A stretch of DNA of 64,000 bases from a bacterium (GCA_021372615.1 JAJFUB010000055.1:1-64000); one strand, 5' to 3'. Counted from the first letter of the stretch, positions 26,784-36,845 are shown. The notes: generated by a model from the letters alone, not told the origin. Program-made: numbers and translations.

Positions 26784-27653
26784 ATGGTTCGAGGTCTGGT
26801 AGTCGCATGTGTGCTGTTGGTCTGCGTGGGCGCGGCGTGCGCGCAAAGCGCCATGAGTGGTCGTACGGCCGGCATGGGCAATGCGAGCCTGTCGTCGCTG
26901 GGCGACAGTGAGGCCATCTTCCTGAACGCGGCGGCCCTGCCGTGGCTGCGGCAGGCCGCTGGTTCGGCCGACCGGCACCTGTGGGGCGGGCAGGCCATGG
27001 CCGCCTATGGCTTTGCCGATGTGTCAGGCGTGCCCGCCTGCGACGCGCAGAGCACCTTCCTGACCGGCGCCGGCGCCACCAACGGCAAGCATGGCCTGGC
27101 GGCCTACTATGCTGACGCGGACCTGCTCACCGACAAGCCGACCGAGTTCGGCATCGGCTACGGTGTGTCTCTCTCGCATGACTGGTCGGTAGGCGCCATG
27201 CTCCGCATGTGGGACCACCCCGGCGAGGCGGACGACGTGGAGACGACCGATTTCAGCCTCCTGCGCCAGTGGCACCTGACCAACGGCAGGCCCCTGACGG
27301 CCACGCTCGTGGTGCGCGATGCCTACAGCCACACCGACGAGGGCAGGACGTATGACCTGGGCGTCTCGGGCTATCTGTCCGAGGACTTCCTGCTCGCGCT
27401 CCTGGCGCGCGACCTGACCAACGAGACGTACCGCCTGCTCAACGTGGGCGCCGAGGTGCAGATCCGCCCGGGGTGGTTCATCCGCACGGGCTATGAGGAG
27501 CGGGCCCACAAGAACCCCATCGGCCTCAGCCTCGGTGTCGGCCACCGGGTCAGGGACTGGCAGTTCGACCTGGCCTTCACGCACTGGGACTCGAGCATGG
27601 CCAATGTGGACATGGGGGTCGGGGTGACCGGCAGCGCCACTGTACTGTTCTAG
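26784..27653 (+). CDS. Outer-membrane beta-barrel-like protein (PorV/FadL-like)
   Basis: 289 residues with a cleavable signal peptide (VVACVLLVCVGAACAQS). The start of the mature part, SGRTAGMGNASLSSLGDSEA, resembles PorV/PorQ-type and UPF0164 proteins. Alternating amphipathic strands run to a C-terminal Phe (GSATVLF), as in outer-membrane barrels. This supports a two-membrane envelope. Substrate unknown. Confidence 0.7.
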   Translation: MVRGLVVACVLLVCVGAACAQSAMSGRTAGMGNASLSSLGDSEAIFLNAAALPWLRQAAGSADRHLWGGQAMAAYGFADVSGVPACDAQSTFLTGAGATNGKHGLAAYYADADLLTDKPTEFGIGYGVSLSHDWSVGAMLRMWDHPGEADDVETTDFSLLRQWHLTNGRPLTATLVVRDAYSHTDEGRTYDLGVSGYLSEDFLLALLARDLTNETYRLLNVGAEVQIRPGWFIRTGYEERAHKNPIGLSLGVGHRVRDWQFDLAFTHWDSSMANVDMGVGVTGSATVLF

Positions 27654-27684
27654 GGTCGCGTCCCGGTAGTGCGCTGCATCCGTC

Positions 27685-27748
27685 AGTAGCGCGGGCGGCC
27701 TCGCCCGCGCATGGTGGGGGTGGGCGGGCGAGGCCGCCTGCCCTACTG
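27685..27748. repeat. Dispersed palindromic repeat, family A (copy 3)
   Basis: AGTAGCGCGGGCGGCCTCGC ... GCGAGGCCGCCTGCCCTACT around a short G-rich spacer, between the beta-barrel gene and the next UroD-like gene. Confidence 0.75.
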
Positions 27749-27800
27749 CGGTTGGTCAGTTCCCTCTGGGACGCGACACGAGGTCGCGCAGGTAGGCTCA

Positions 27801-28877
27801 ATGGGAACCGGTACACTCAGCCGCCGCGAGCGGATGCGCCTCGCGCTCGACCACCAGACCACCGACCGCATCCCCTTCGCCATGGTCTGCGCCGGGATCA
27901 ATGCCCCGGCCCACCGGGCACTCGAGGAGTATCTGGCGCGCGAGCGCCAGACCACCGTCGCCGCCGTCCTGCAACCCCTCGTGGACATCCAGGGCTGTGC
28001 TCCCCCGTATGTCGGTCCCGCGCTGCCCGCCGGGACCGACATGTGGGGCGTCCACCGCAAGCCCGTGAGCTACGGCGCGGACTGCTACCACGAGATTGAC
28101 GTCTATCCCCTGGCCGGGGCCCGTACCGTCGCCGACATCGCCGCTCATGCCTGGCCGACGCCGGAACTGTTCGACTACGCCGCCTTCCCCGGCCTCGTGG
28201 CCCGGCTGCAGGCCGACGGCGAGACCTGCCTCATGCTGTCGAATGGCAACATCTTCGAGACCACGTGGTACATGCGCGGCTTCGAGCAGAGCTTCATGGA
28301 CCTGGTCATGGAGCCCGAGCTGTTCCACGCCATCGCCGGCCGGGTCACCGACTTCTTCTGCGAGCACTTCCACCGCGCGCTCAGTGCTGTCCCGGGCGCG
28401 ATTGACCTGGTCTTCACGGCCGACGACATCGGCGGCCAGAACGGGCTGCTCATGTCGCTGGCGATGTGGGAGGAGCACCTCAAGCCCTACCACACGCGCC
28501 TCAATGCGGTCATCCACGAGCACGGGGCCCGGGTCATCTACCACTCGGACGGGGCGGTGGCGGAGGCGGTGCCGGGGCTGCTGGACATGGGGATAGACGT
28601 GCTGCAGGCGCTGCAGTTCGACGCCGCAGGGATGGACCCGGCGGACCTGAAGGGGCGTTTCGGGGATCGGCTCTGCTTCGAGGGCGGCGTGAGCGTCCAG
28701 CACACGCTGCCTTTCGGCACTGCGGAGGACGTGGCGGACGAGGTGCGGCGGCACATTGACATCCTCGGCGCGGGGGGCGGCTACATCCTCGGCCCCAGCC
28801 ACGCCATCCAGGCCGGCACACCCCCCGAGAACATCGTGGCCCTGTTCGACACGGCGGCGGGGTACTACCCCCACTGA
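27801..28877 (+). CDS. Uroporphyrinogen decarboxylase-like protein (second paralogue)
   Basis: 358 residues from the ATG at 27801 (MGTGTLSRRERMRLALDHQTT). Superfamily landmarks are IDLVFTADDIGGQNGLLMS, ARVIYHSDGAVAEAVPGLLD, GGVSVQHTLPFGT and GGYILGPSHAIQAGTPPENI. The expected Cys of the HxCG motif is replaced (HSDG), as in paralogues without the zinc-thiol site, so it differs from the protein at 21486-22514. No heme genes are nearby. Likely a C1-transfer or decarboxylase-type enzyme of unknown substrate. Confidence 0.8.
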   Translation: MGTGTLSRRERMRLALDHQTTDRIPFAMVCAGINAPAHRALEEYLARERQTTVAAVLQPLVDIQGCAPPYVGPALPAGTDMWGVHRKPVSYGADCYHEIDVYPLAGARTVADIAAHAWPTPELFDYAAFPGLVARLQADGETCLMLSNGNIFETTWYMRGFEQSFMDLVMEPELFHAIAGRVTDFFCEHFHRALSAVPGAIDLVFTADDIGGQNGLLMSLAMWEEHLKPYHTRLNAVIHEHGARVIYHSDGAVAEAVPGLLDMGIDVLQALQFDAAGMDPADLKGRFGDRLCFEGGVSVQHTLPFGTAEDVADEVRRHIDILGAGGGYILGPSHAIQAGTPPENIVALFDTAAGYYPH

Positions 28878-28886
28878 CGCAGTTGC

Positions 28887-29147
28887 CTACTCGTAGACGC
28901 GGCTACGGTGCCCGATGGTGACGACACGGACTACCCGCGCTGTGTCGTCTACGGTGTAGACGACGCGGTAGTCACCGACGCGGGTCCGCCACGCCCCGTC
29001 CCACTTGCCGTGTAGCCGCACCACGCCCGGCGGCCTGGGCTCGGTCGCCAGCGCGTGCAATTCCTGCAGCACTCGCGCCTGCAGTTCCGGTCCCATGCTC
29101 CGTATCATCCTGGCGGCGCGGCCGCTCACTTCGACTTCGTATGGCAT
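28887..29147 (-). CDS. RelE/ParE-family toxin
   Basis: 86 residues. YEVEVSGRAARMIRSMGP, WRTRVGDYRVVYTVDD and IGHRSRVYE are typical of RelE-type mRNA interferases, including the Arg and C-terminal Tyr positions. The gene overlaps the antitoxin gene by 22 bases and is translated after it. A chromosomal type II toxin-antitoxin pair. Confidence 0.9.
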   Translation of the reverse strand: MPYEVEVSGRAARMIRSMGPELQARVLQELHALATEPRPPGVVRLHGKWDGAWRTRVGDYRVVYTVDDTARVVRVVTIGHRSRVYE

Positions 29148-29413
29148 GTGCCCCCCAGCTCCGCCTCAAGTTGCTCAAGGGGAACCCACTCGGTAGCCGG
29201 ATCGCTGAGTATCTCCTCGGCTTCCGCCATGAGCGCCCGATCCAGGGCCACGTCGGCGACCCATTCGGCGATGATGCGGCGCAGGAGGGCTGAGCGGGTC
29301 GTGCTCTCAGCGTTGGCAGCTTCGTCGAGCATCGCGAGGGTGTGATGGTCCAGGCTGACGTTGACGCCCATCTTGCGGTGGACGGGGTCTTGTCGTGTCT
29401 TCATGGGAGGCAC
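29126..29413 (-). CDS. Ribbon-helix-helix antitoxin
   Basis: 95 residues. The N-terminal RHH fold (VNVSLDHHTLAMLDEAANAE) should bind DNA; the C-terminal helix (AEAEEILSDPATEWVPLEQL) should wrap the toxin. It starts at ATG 29413 or the ATG three codons on. A perfect palindrome overlaps the promoter 11 bases upstream, consistent with autorepression by the antitoxin or the pair. Confidence 0.85.
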   Translation of the reverse strand: MPPMKTRQDPVHRKMGVNVSLDHHTLAMLDEAANAESTTRSALLRRIIAEWVADVALDRALMAEAEEILSDPATEWVPLEQLEAELGGTCHTKSK

Positions 29414-29423
29414 CTGCGGTGAT

Positions 29424-29439
29424 ATGTTTGCGCAAACAT
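29424..29439 (-). promoter_or_regulatory. Palindromic operator of the toxin-antitoxin operon
   Basis: ATGTTTGCGCAAACAT is a perfect 16-base palindrome that overlaps the end of the -10 box of the minus-strand promoter. Confidence 0.7.
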
Positions 29440-29466
29440 TATATCGCCCGTCTCGCCCTATATCAA
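29438..29466 (-). promoter_or_regulatory. Promoter of the toxin-antitoxin operon
   Basis: On the minus strand: TTGATA (29466-29461), a 17-base spacer and consensus TATAAT (29443-29438). The -35 box overlaps the stop codon of the upstream gene. One of the few A/T-rich spots in the region. Confidence 0.7.
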
Positions 29467-30569
29467 ACCCCCTGTGTCAGGAACAGCAGCATGTCCGCCT
29501 GCATGTACGCGCACTCGGTGATCTCTTCCCCCTCGTCTCGCATCGGCAGTAGTCCCGAGGCGCTCCGCTGCGACAGTGCGTACCCCAGTAGCCGCTCCGC
29601 CGCCGCCACGTTCCCCTCGCCTCCGATCCGCCGCAGCACATTGGCCGTCAGCGCATAGGTCCACATGTTGTGCTTGGCGGTCGAGGTCTCGTTCTCGTCC
29701 CACAGCAGCGTGCCGTCAGCGGCCACGCAGCCACTCAGGAACTTGCCGGCCATCTCCAGGGCTCGCCGCACGTCCTCCGCCGGCGCCACGTCGCCCCGGT
29801 AGTGCATCTCCGGCAGCGTCTCCACCGCGTTCAGCAGACACCAGACCACCAGCGAGGTGTAGTTGATCGTGATGCCGTCATTGGCGCGATAGGGGAAGCA
29901 ACCATTCGGCCATTGCAGCGTCAGCGTGTGGCGGACCGTCCGCCGCGCGCCCTGGTAGAAGATGTTCACCGTGCGCCCGTACACCTCGCGCAGCGCGGTG
30001 AAGATCGCCGCCAGCGCCTCCCCGGTGTGCAGGTTGGCGTTCAGCGTGTCATACGGCGAGCGCTCGTGGTGGGGGAAGATGCCCGAGCCCGGCGGCCACT
30101 CGATGGACAGGTACCAGTGGCCCGCGCGGTGCAGGCATTCCAGGTAGCAGGCCTTCGGCGGCAGCCCCGCCAGCAGCGCGTTCGCCAGCCCGTGGATGAC
30201 GAACGAGACCTCGATGGTCGAGCATTCCTCCAGCCCGGTGCACTCCCAGTCCGAGGGTCGCTCGTTGTTCTGGATCTCGAAGTACCCGCCGCTCTCATGC
30301 TGGCGCGTCACGACCCAGTCGAAGGCCGCCTCGGCGCGGCGGCACAGGTCGTCATCATCGCGCTCCTGCCCGGCCAGCCACAGTCCCAGCCCCCCACTGC
30401 CCGCTCCGCGCGGGTGGTGGCTCCCCCCGGCGTGCCAGTCCAGCAGCGGCCCATGGTAGGCCTTCTCGCTCCAGAAGGCGCCGTAGTACTGCCCGGGCGT
30501 GAAGTCCTGGCAGCGGACGAGGTACGCGACGATGGCATCACAGGTGGCGGTGAGGTCGGAGGGGATCAT
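29463..30569 (-). CDS. Alpha/alpha-toroid-like protein, unknown function
   Basis: 368 residues from the ATG at 30569 (MIPSDLTATCDAIVAYLVRC), which overlaps the end of the GT39 gene by about 30 bases. The sequence is a run of helix pairs with Trp/Gly-rich loops (GHWYLSIEWPPGSGIFPHHE, HTLTLQWPNGCFPYRANDGI, TLLWDENETSTAKHNMWTYA), reminiscent of the alpha-alpha toroids of terpenoid cyclases and some glycoside hydrolases. No signal peptide. A broken copy of its first 67 codons lies at 32279-32481. Function not assigned; co-transcription with a GT39 enzyme suggests glycan or lipid-linked sugar metabolism. Confidence 0.65.
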   Translation of the reverse strand: MIPSDLTATCDAIVAYLVRCQDFTPGQYYGAFWSEKAYHGPLLDWHAGGSHHPRGAGSGGLGLWLAGQERDDDDLCRRAEAAFDWVVTRQHESGGYFEIQNNERPSDWECTGLEECSTIEVSFVIHGLANALLAGLPPKACYLECLHRAGHWYLSIEWPPGSGIFPHHERSPYDTLNANLHTGEALAAIFTALREVYGRTVNIFYQGARRTVRHTLTLQWPNGCFPYRANDGITINYTSLVVWCLLNAVETLPEMHYRGDVAPAEDVRRALEMAGKFLSGCVAADGTLLWDENETSTAKHNMWTYALTANVLRRIGGEGNVAAAERLLGYALSQRSASGLLPMRDEGEEITECAYMQADMLLFLTQGV

Positions 30570-32196
30570 GCGCGGGGGGTTCGGCGCGGCCGGCGGACAC
30601 ACCTGCCCGCAGCTCGTACACCTCCCAGTGCGGCAGGTGCTGGACCTGTCGGTAGTTCTGGCGCACGAACGCCCACACCAGGGGGGCTGCGCCCGGCTGC
30701 CACGCCGGCGAGGTGCCGAAGGGCACTGCGTCGTCGGTGGGCTTGACGATGATCGGGGGGCGGGTGCGGCACAGGTCGGCACGCAGCGCGGCGGCGGCCC
30801 CCGGGAACAGCTCGCCGGGCTCGCGGCCGATCCACCCCAGGGCGTAGTTGAGCGTGAGGTCGCGGGCCGCCGGCAGCCGGTTGGCGTACCAGTACACCTG
30901 GGGCGCCCACGCCCACACCAGTATCCGGTCGGTCGGGCGCGTCCGGGCCTGCGTGGTGTCCGCCACCGCCGCGAACACCTCCTGGCTCGCCTCGTCCATG
31001 ACGGCCCTCGCGTTGTCGGGATGGGAGAGCAGCAGTCGTCCCCCGACGGCCAGCACCCCCAACGCCAGCATCACGCCGGCGGCGGAGCGCAGGAGCGGGC
31101 AGCGCGGCCAGCGTCTGACCTGTGCCGCACCCAGACCCACGGCCAACGCCCAGGGGGGCGCCGCCTGCAGGAAGTAGTGGTCGAACAGGCGCCCGCCCGG
31201 CAGCACCGCCAGGGCGCTGCCGAGGCCCAGAGCCACCAGAAGCCAGCGGAGCGTCGGCACCGCCACGCCCCTCCCCGCCTCTCCCCATCGCGCCGGCACA
31301 ACAGCCAGCACAGCGCCGAGCAGGCCGAGCCCCGCCAGGGCCGGCAGCAGGCCGACACCCAGGCTGCCGCAGGCATTGCGCCATCCGTCAGCCCAGCCCA
31401 CGCGCTGTTCCGCATACGCCAGCCCCCAGCCGCCGCACGCCGGCCATAGGTACGACTGGGCCCCGTGCGCGGTGTAGTAGGCAACCAGTGGGGCCCAGGC
31501 CAAGAGCGTCCCGGCCATGGCCAGGCCCACGCTCGCCCCTGCATCGCGACCTCCGCCGCGCCGCGCCGCTACCCAGATCAGCCACAGCCCCAACGCCGCC
31601 ATCGGGACCAGCGCCGTCTGCCGGAACAGCAGCGCCATCCCACCCCACACGCCTGCCAGCAGCACCCACCAGCCATCGCCCCGCCGGGTCCATTCGGCCA
31701 GACACAGGGCGCTCAGTGCTACCAGTGCCGTGGACGGCCACTCGCCGTTGAGCACCACCCATTCGGGGGCAGGCCACCCGTTGGCATGGGTGATCAGCAC
31801 ATAGGCGACCGCCACGGGCCACACCGGAAGCGTCGGCGCCGCCAGGCGCGCCAGTCGGAGCGTGACCAGCAGCGTCACGGCCGCCAACAGCAGCGCCAGC
31901 AGCCGTGAGCCCGCGATCATGCCGCCTGGCAGCCGCGCCGCCAGGAGGTATGCCGCCGCCATCCCGGGCGGCTTGTTGTCCCACGTGTCGCGGCCCGGCA
32001 GCAGCCCCTGGCTCCACGCCCGGGCGGTTACCGCGTAGACAGCCTCGTCCGACTTGAGCAACCCGCCGTCGCAGTAGGGAAGGCGTAAGAGGATGATGGC
32101 CCCCACACACAACAGCACGAGCGCTGCAGAGATGACGACCCCACCGCCGAGCGTGCCGTCCCTGCCCGGCACTGTGCTAGACGATATCCCGTTCAT
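30538..32196 (-). CDS. GT39-family membrane glycosyltransferase
   Basis: 552 residues with about ten membrane helices. The first periplasmic loop has the Asp-Glu pair (LLKSDEAVYAVTARAWSQG) and WDNKPPGMAAAYLL, which is the classic PMT/ArnT-type catalytic and substrate loop. It should transfer a sugar from a polyprenyl phosphate carrier to protein or lipid. The last 30 bases overlap the next gene downstream. The start at 32196 is the only good ATG; no strong RBS. Confidence 0.82.
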   Translation of the reverse strand: MNGISSSTVPGRDGTLGGGVVISAALVLLCVGAIILLRLPYCDGGLLKSDEAVYAVTARAWSQGLLPGRDTWDNKPPGMAAAYLLAARLPGGMIAGSRLLALLLAAVTLLVTLRLARLAAPTLPVWPVAVAYVLITHANGWPAPEWVVLNGEWPSTALVALSALCLAEWTRRGDGWWVLLAGVWGGMALLFRQTALVPMAALGLWLIWVAARRGGGRDAGASVGLAMAGTLLAWAPLVAYYTAHGAQSYLWPACGGWGLAYAEQRVGWADGWRNACGSLGVGLLPALAGLGLLGAVLAVVPARWGEAGRGVAVPTLRWLLVALGLGSALAVLPGGRLFDHYFLQAAPPWALAVGLGAAQVRRWPRCPLLRSAAGVMLALGVLAVGGRLLLSHPDNARAVMDEASQEVFAAVADTTQARTRPTDRILVWAWAPQVYWYANRLPAARDLTLNYALGWIGREPGELFPGAAAALRADLCRTRPPIIVKPTDDAVPFGTSPAWQPGAAPLVWAFVRQNYRQVQHLPHWEVYELRAGVSAGRAEPPAHDPLRPHRHL

Positions 32197-32278
32197 GCCT
32201 CTCCATCGCGTGCATGCACGCGATGGGTACCGTTCAAGAGGTGCGAGGCGGAGACCTTCATCCGACGGTGCGTGCCCT

Positions 32279-32481
32279 CACACGGCCAGCCACAGCCCCA
32301 GCCCCCCCACTGTCGGCTCCGCGCGGGTGGCGGCCCCCCCGGCGTGCCAGTCCAGCAGCGGCCCGCGGTAGGCCTTCTCGCTCCAGAAGGAGCCATACTA
32401 CGGCCCGGGGGTGAGATCCTGGGCGCGCACGAGATGGGCTACGATGGCGTCACAGGTGGCGGAGAGGTCGGTGGTGGGCAT
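32279..32481 (-). pseudogene. Broken partial copy of the toroid gene N-terminus
   Basis: Reading the minus strand from ATG 32481 gives MPTTDLSATCDAIVAHLVRA then QDLTPGP, a TAG stop, and then YGSFWSEKAYRGPLLDWHAG, closely matching the intact gene at 30370-30569 (DLTATCDAIVAYLVRCQDFT, YGAFWSEKAYHGPLLDWHAG). Similarity ends near 32281 in LWLA. The in-frame stop and abrupt end make it a pseudogene left by a partial duplication across the GT39 gene. Confidence 0.88.
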
Positions 32482-32850
32482 GGGGGAGCGGCTCGGCACT
32501 CGGGGGAGGGGGACCTGCCGCGCGGGGGGGGGGCGGGCCGCGATGAATGCGCGGGAGGAGTTGAGGGCGGCGTTCGAGGGGTATGAGCAGGGGATACTCA
32601 CCAAGGGCGGGTAGTGACCGTCGCAGGGATGCGCATGGCATCCCCAAGCGCGTGTGACGGGCGGCGAGAGGTGCGCGTGCAGGCCTCGCGAGACACGTGG
32701 AGATGCCCGATGCTCCTCATCTACCCAGACAACGCCGGGAATAGAGCGGGAGTCGCGCATACCACAGGCCTTGCTGCCGACGTGGGTAAGGAGTACCCTT
32801 TTCGCTGTAGCCAGCGGGCACACCACCTCAAAGCAGGAGGGGATGCTGCC
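32482..32850. other. Intergenic region with no convincing gene
   Basis: About 370 bases between the pseudogene and the next gene. It contains a G-rich tract near 32523-32537 and a short open frame (MNAREELRAAFEGYEQG, ATG at about 32541) without clear coding support. Composition is less GC-biased than in neighbouring genes toward the right end. Confidence 0.4.
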
Positions 32851-33816
32851 GTGAGTGACCGCCTCAATACAGGACGAGCATACCTCAGCAAGATGCTCAC
32901 CGTCGGCTGCAACACTGCTGAGATACGAGTCGCCATGCTGGCTGCCGGCTGGGGGACTCATGAGATTGACTCCCTCGTGGCAGAACATGAAGGACCGCCC
33001 GAGCCAGAGCCGGGGAAGAAGCGCAGAACGGGACGGGGTATCCGACTCGAGGACGTAGAGCGCCGGGCCGACGAGGCGCGGCGGGCGGTCGAGGAGGTCC
33101 GGGCGACGCTCGTAACGCCGGAGTATGGCGTGAGCCTGGGGCAGACCGGGGCCCAACATCTCCCGGAGGAAGGTATACCCGAGGGGCAGGATCCCAGCCT
33201 CGGCATATACCTCTGTGTGGGCGCTGACAGCCCGCCAAGATGGGCCAAGTGGGCGCGAGTAGCAGGGCCGGTAGATGAGCAGACCTGTTCTCTGTGTTGG
33301 TTGCTCTGCGGCGAAGTATTCAGAGCCGGGAGCGAAGAGCTATTCCGCTACGCTCCGCCGGTGCATCGGAAATGCAGACACTATCTGGTGTGGTACCCGG
33401 AGAAGCCACAGGACACGGAGGACTTCGAGGTACCGAGTGCGGAACTGGTGGCGCGGTACGGCCACTTCATCACCAGGCCGCAAGAGGATTATTGGCAGCG
33501 AGTGCCGGTGGTCCCTGGGTACCCGAACAGTGACGCGACGTGGGTCACGGACCCCGAGACCGGCAAGCCAACGGGGAAGCTCGCCTGGCACACGACTCCC
33601 GCCGCACCCCTGAGTCGGGAAGCTGACACTGCCCTGCTCGAACTGCTGAGGAAGCCGATGGCGATACCGGCGGAGGTATGGAAGGCGGCGAGAAGGCACA
33701 TGGCTGAACTCCAGCACTGCGGCTACGTGCACATCAAGATTGCCGGCGGAACCAGAACAGTGAGCCTGAGCCCCGAAGGTGAGGCCGCTGCCAGGAAAGC
33801 CTTCAGCGCAGGGTGA
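32851..33816 (+). CDS. Orphan protein with phage-head-like Cys/His motif
   Basis: 321 residues from GTG 32851, which follows AGGAGGGG at 32835-32842; the longer frame to 32614 looks non-coding. The central motif is DEQTCSLCWLLCGEVF ... YAPPVHRKCRH, closely like the D-x-x-T-C-xx-C ... PP-x-H-xx-C end of phage Mu gpF / SPP1 gp7 minor head proteins. The N-terminal half has a charged coiled segment (LEDVERRADEARRAVEEVRA), and the C-terminal part a winged-helix-like region (IPAEVWKAARRHMAELQHC). Codon choice (AGA, CGA, ATA) differs from neighbours, which suggests transfer. No other phage genes are nearby. Function unknown. Confidence 0.55.
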   Translation: MSDRLNTGRAYLSKMLTVGCNTAEIRVAMLAAGWGTHEIDSLVAEHEGPPEPEPGKKRRTGRGIRLEDVERRADEARRAVEEVRATLVTPEYGVSLGQTGAQHLPEEGIPEGQDPSLGIYLCVGADSPPRWAKWARVAGPVDEQTCSLCWLLCGEVFRAGSEELFRYAPPVHRKCRHYLVWYPEKPQDTEDFEVPSAELVARYGHFITRPQEDYWQRVPVVPGYPNSDATWVTDPETGKPTGKLAWHTTPAAPLSREADTALLELLRKPMAIPAEVWKAARRHMAELQHCGYVHIKIAGGTRTVSLSPEGEAAARKAFSAG

Positions 33817-33950
33817 CAATTCCGGCGGGGCTGTGAGCCTACCAGGGCTGTGGGGCATCTTGTCTTCGTCCGCCCCTCCGTCAAGAGTCCCCCCTCGGGC
33901 GCGATCCCCTTGTCCGACGGTGAGTAGCGTCCGCCAGCCCGGCGGTGCCG

Positions 33951-34184
33951 CTATTCGTCGACCAACTCCCGCAGCTCGTCATTGCTGATGTCGACTTGCC
34001 GCAGGATGTGCGCCAGCGTGCCTGGCGGCAGAGGCTTGTTGCTGTGAACGGCAACCGAGACAGTCTTGCCAACCTCTCGGTTCACCAGCGTGACATGACT
34101 CCCCCGCTGTCTAAGAGGCTCATAGCCGATGTGACCCAATGCCTTGATCAACTCGCGTCCGGAGACGACTGGCTGCTTAGGCAA
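33951..34184 (-). CDS. hicA: HicA-type toxin (mRNA interferase)
   Basis: 77 residues with the HicA double-stranded RNA-binding-like fold: SGRELIKALGHIGYEPLRQR, the catalytic His in GSHVTLVN, and the C-terminal PPGTLAHILRQVDISNDEL. It overlaps hicB by 8 bases and lies downstream of it, the less common order. Confidence 0.9.
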   Translation of the reverse strand: MPKQPVVSGRELIKALGHIGYEPLRQRGSHVTLVNREVGKTVSVAVHSNKPLPPGTLAHILRQVDISNDELRELVDE

Positions 34185-34443
34185 AGACAGCCTCCTCCGC
34201 CACGGTCACCCTGTATACCGAGGCTTCAGCGGCTTCTCCCAGATCGAAGTTCACCGTCCCCACGTCCGCTGGCATCGGCAGCCCCAGCGCCTCCTGACCA
34301 TCCCGGTACGCCAAGATGGCCTCCTCGACCATCTTCAGGGCCTCGGGCAGGCTCTCGCCCCACGTGGCGCAGCCGGGCAGCGCCGGCACGATAGCCGAAT
34401 AGCGCCCGTCCTTCTCTCGCAGCATGACGACTGTATAGGTCAC
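34177..34443 (-). CDS. hicB: HicB-type antitoxin
   Basis: 88 residues from GTG 34443 (VTYTVVMLREKDGRYSAIVP), 6 bases after AGGAG. The partial RNase H-like fold is typical: ALPGCATWGESLPEALKMVE then EAILAYRDGQEALGLPMP. The short C-terminus lacks an obvious helix-turn-helix, so DNA binding may be weak or absent. The upstream extension of the frame is rejected. It pairs with HicA. Confidence 0.87.
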   Translation of the reverse strand: MTYTVVMLREKDGRYSAIVPALPGCATWGESLPEALKMVEEAILAYRDGQEALGLPMPADVGTVNFDLGEAAEASVYRVTVAEEAVFA

Positions 34444-34471
34444 CTGAACGCTCCTGTCTCTCCCCCACCGA

Positions 34472-34500
34472 ATCTTACCCCCTTCCCGCCGCCTTGTCCA
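34472..34500 (-). promoter_or_regulatory. Promoter of hicBA
   Basis: On the minus strand: TGGACA (34500-34495), a 17-base spacer and TAAGAT (34477-34472), about 29 bases before the hicB start. Confidence 0.5.
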
Positions 34501-34557
34501 CACCCGTCCCGGTCTGCGGCGCGCCGCTGCCGCTTCCCGCCATCCCGCCATCGCTCC

Positions 34558-34587
34558 TTGCCTTTTGCCGCCCCTTCCGTCTATAAT
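34558..34587 (+). promoter_or_regulatory. Promoter of glmS
   Basis: TTGCCT (34558-34563), an 18-base spacer and consensus TATAAT (34582-34587). The transcript would have a leader of about 150 bases that contains a palindromic repeat (34690-34717). I do not see the core of a glmS ribozyme in it. Confidence 0.6.
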
Positions 34588-34689
34588 GCTGTTCCGGACG
34601 AAATCCCCTTTGTCCGCCGCTCCGTACCGTCGCCGGCCCTGCGGCCGGTTTATCATTGTGTCCGTGCGCCGGAGTGCCGGCGCATCTAC

Positions 34690-34717
34690 GGGGCGGGGTA
34701 CAAGCCCCCGCCCTACA
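34690..34717. repeat. Dispersed palindromic repeat, family F (copy 1)
   Basis: GGGGCGGGGTACAAGCCCCC GCCCTACA lies in the glmS leader. Two more units are at 63614-63642 (reverse) and 63664-63692. Confidence 0.7.
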
Positions 34718-34741
34718 GGGCACCATCCGAGGCGATCTGTC

Positions 34742-36721
<1,980 letters not shown>

Positions 36722-36762
36722 CGGCGGGAATCGGGATTCGGGATTCGGGAACCGTAACGACA

Positions 36763-36800
36763 ACGGCCCCGCCTCGTCTGAGGCGGGGCCGTCTTGCTGT
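36763..36800 (+). terminator. Terminator after glmS (family G hairpin, copy 1)
   Basis: ACGGCCCCGCCT / AGGCGGGGCCGT with a short loop, then CTTGCTGT. Similar hairpins occur at 38161-38196 and 39080-39118. Confidence 0.8.
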
Positions 36801-36845
36801 GTGTACGAATGTAATCCTGTCCGCAGAGGCGAATGTCTCCCCATC

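Noticed and set aside
32614-32850. N-terminal extension of the orphan phage-like protein from 32614
   Set aside because: The extra 79 residues look non-coding and there is no ribosome-binding site; AGGAGGGG supports GTG 32851.
32398-33159. Minus-strand 253-residue open frame ending in the toroid-like sequence
   Set aside because: Only its last 28 codons resemble a real gene; the rest is antisense to the orphan gene, so it was treated as a pseudogene fragment.
34590-34741. A glmS ribozyme in the glmS leader
   Set aside because: The leader of about 150 bases is largely a palindromic repeat and I could not recognise the conserved ribozyme core.
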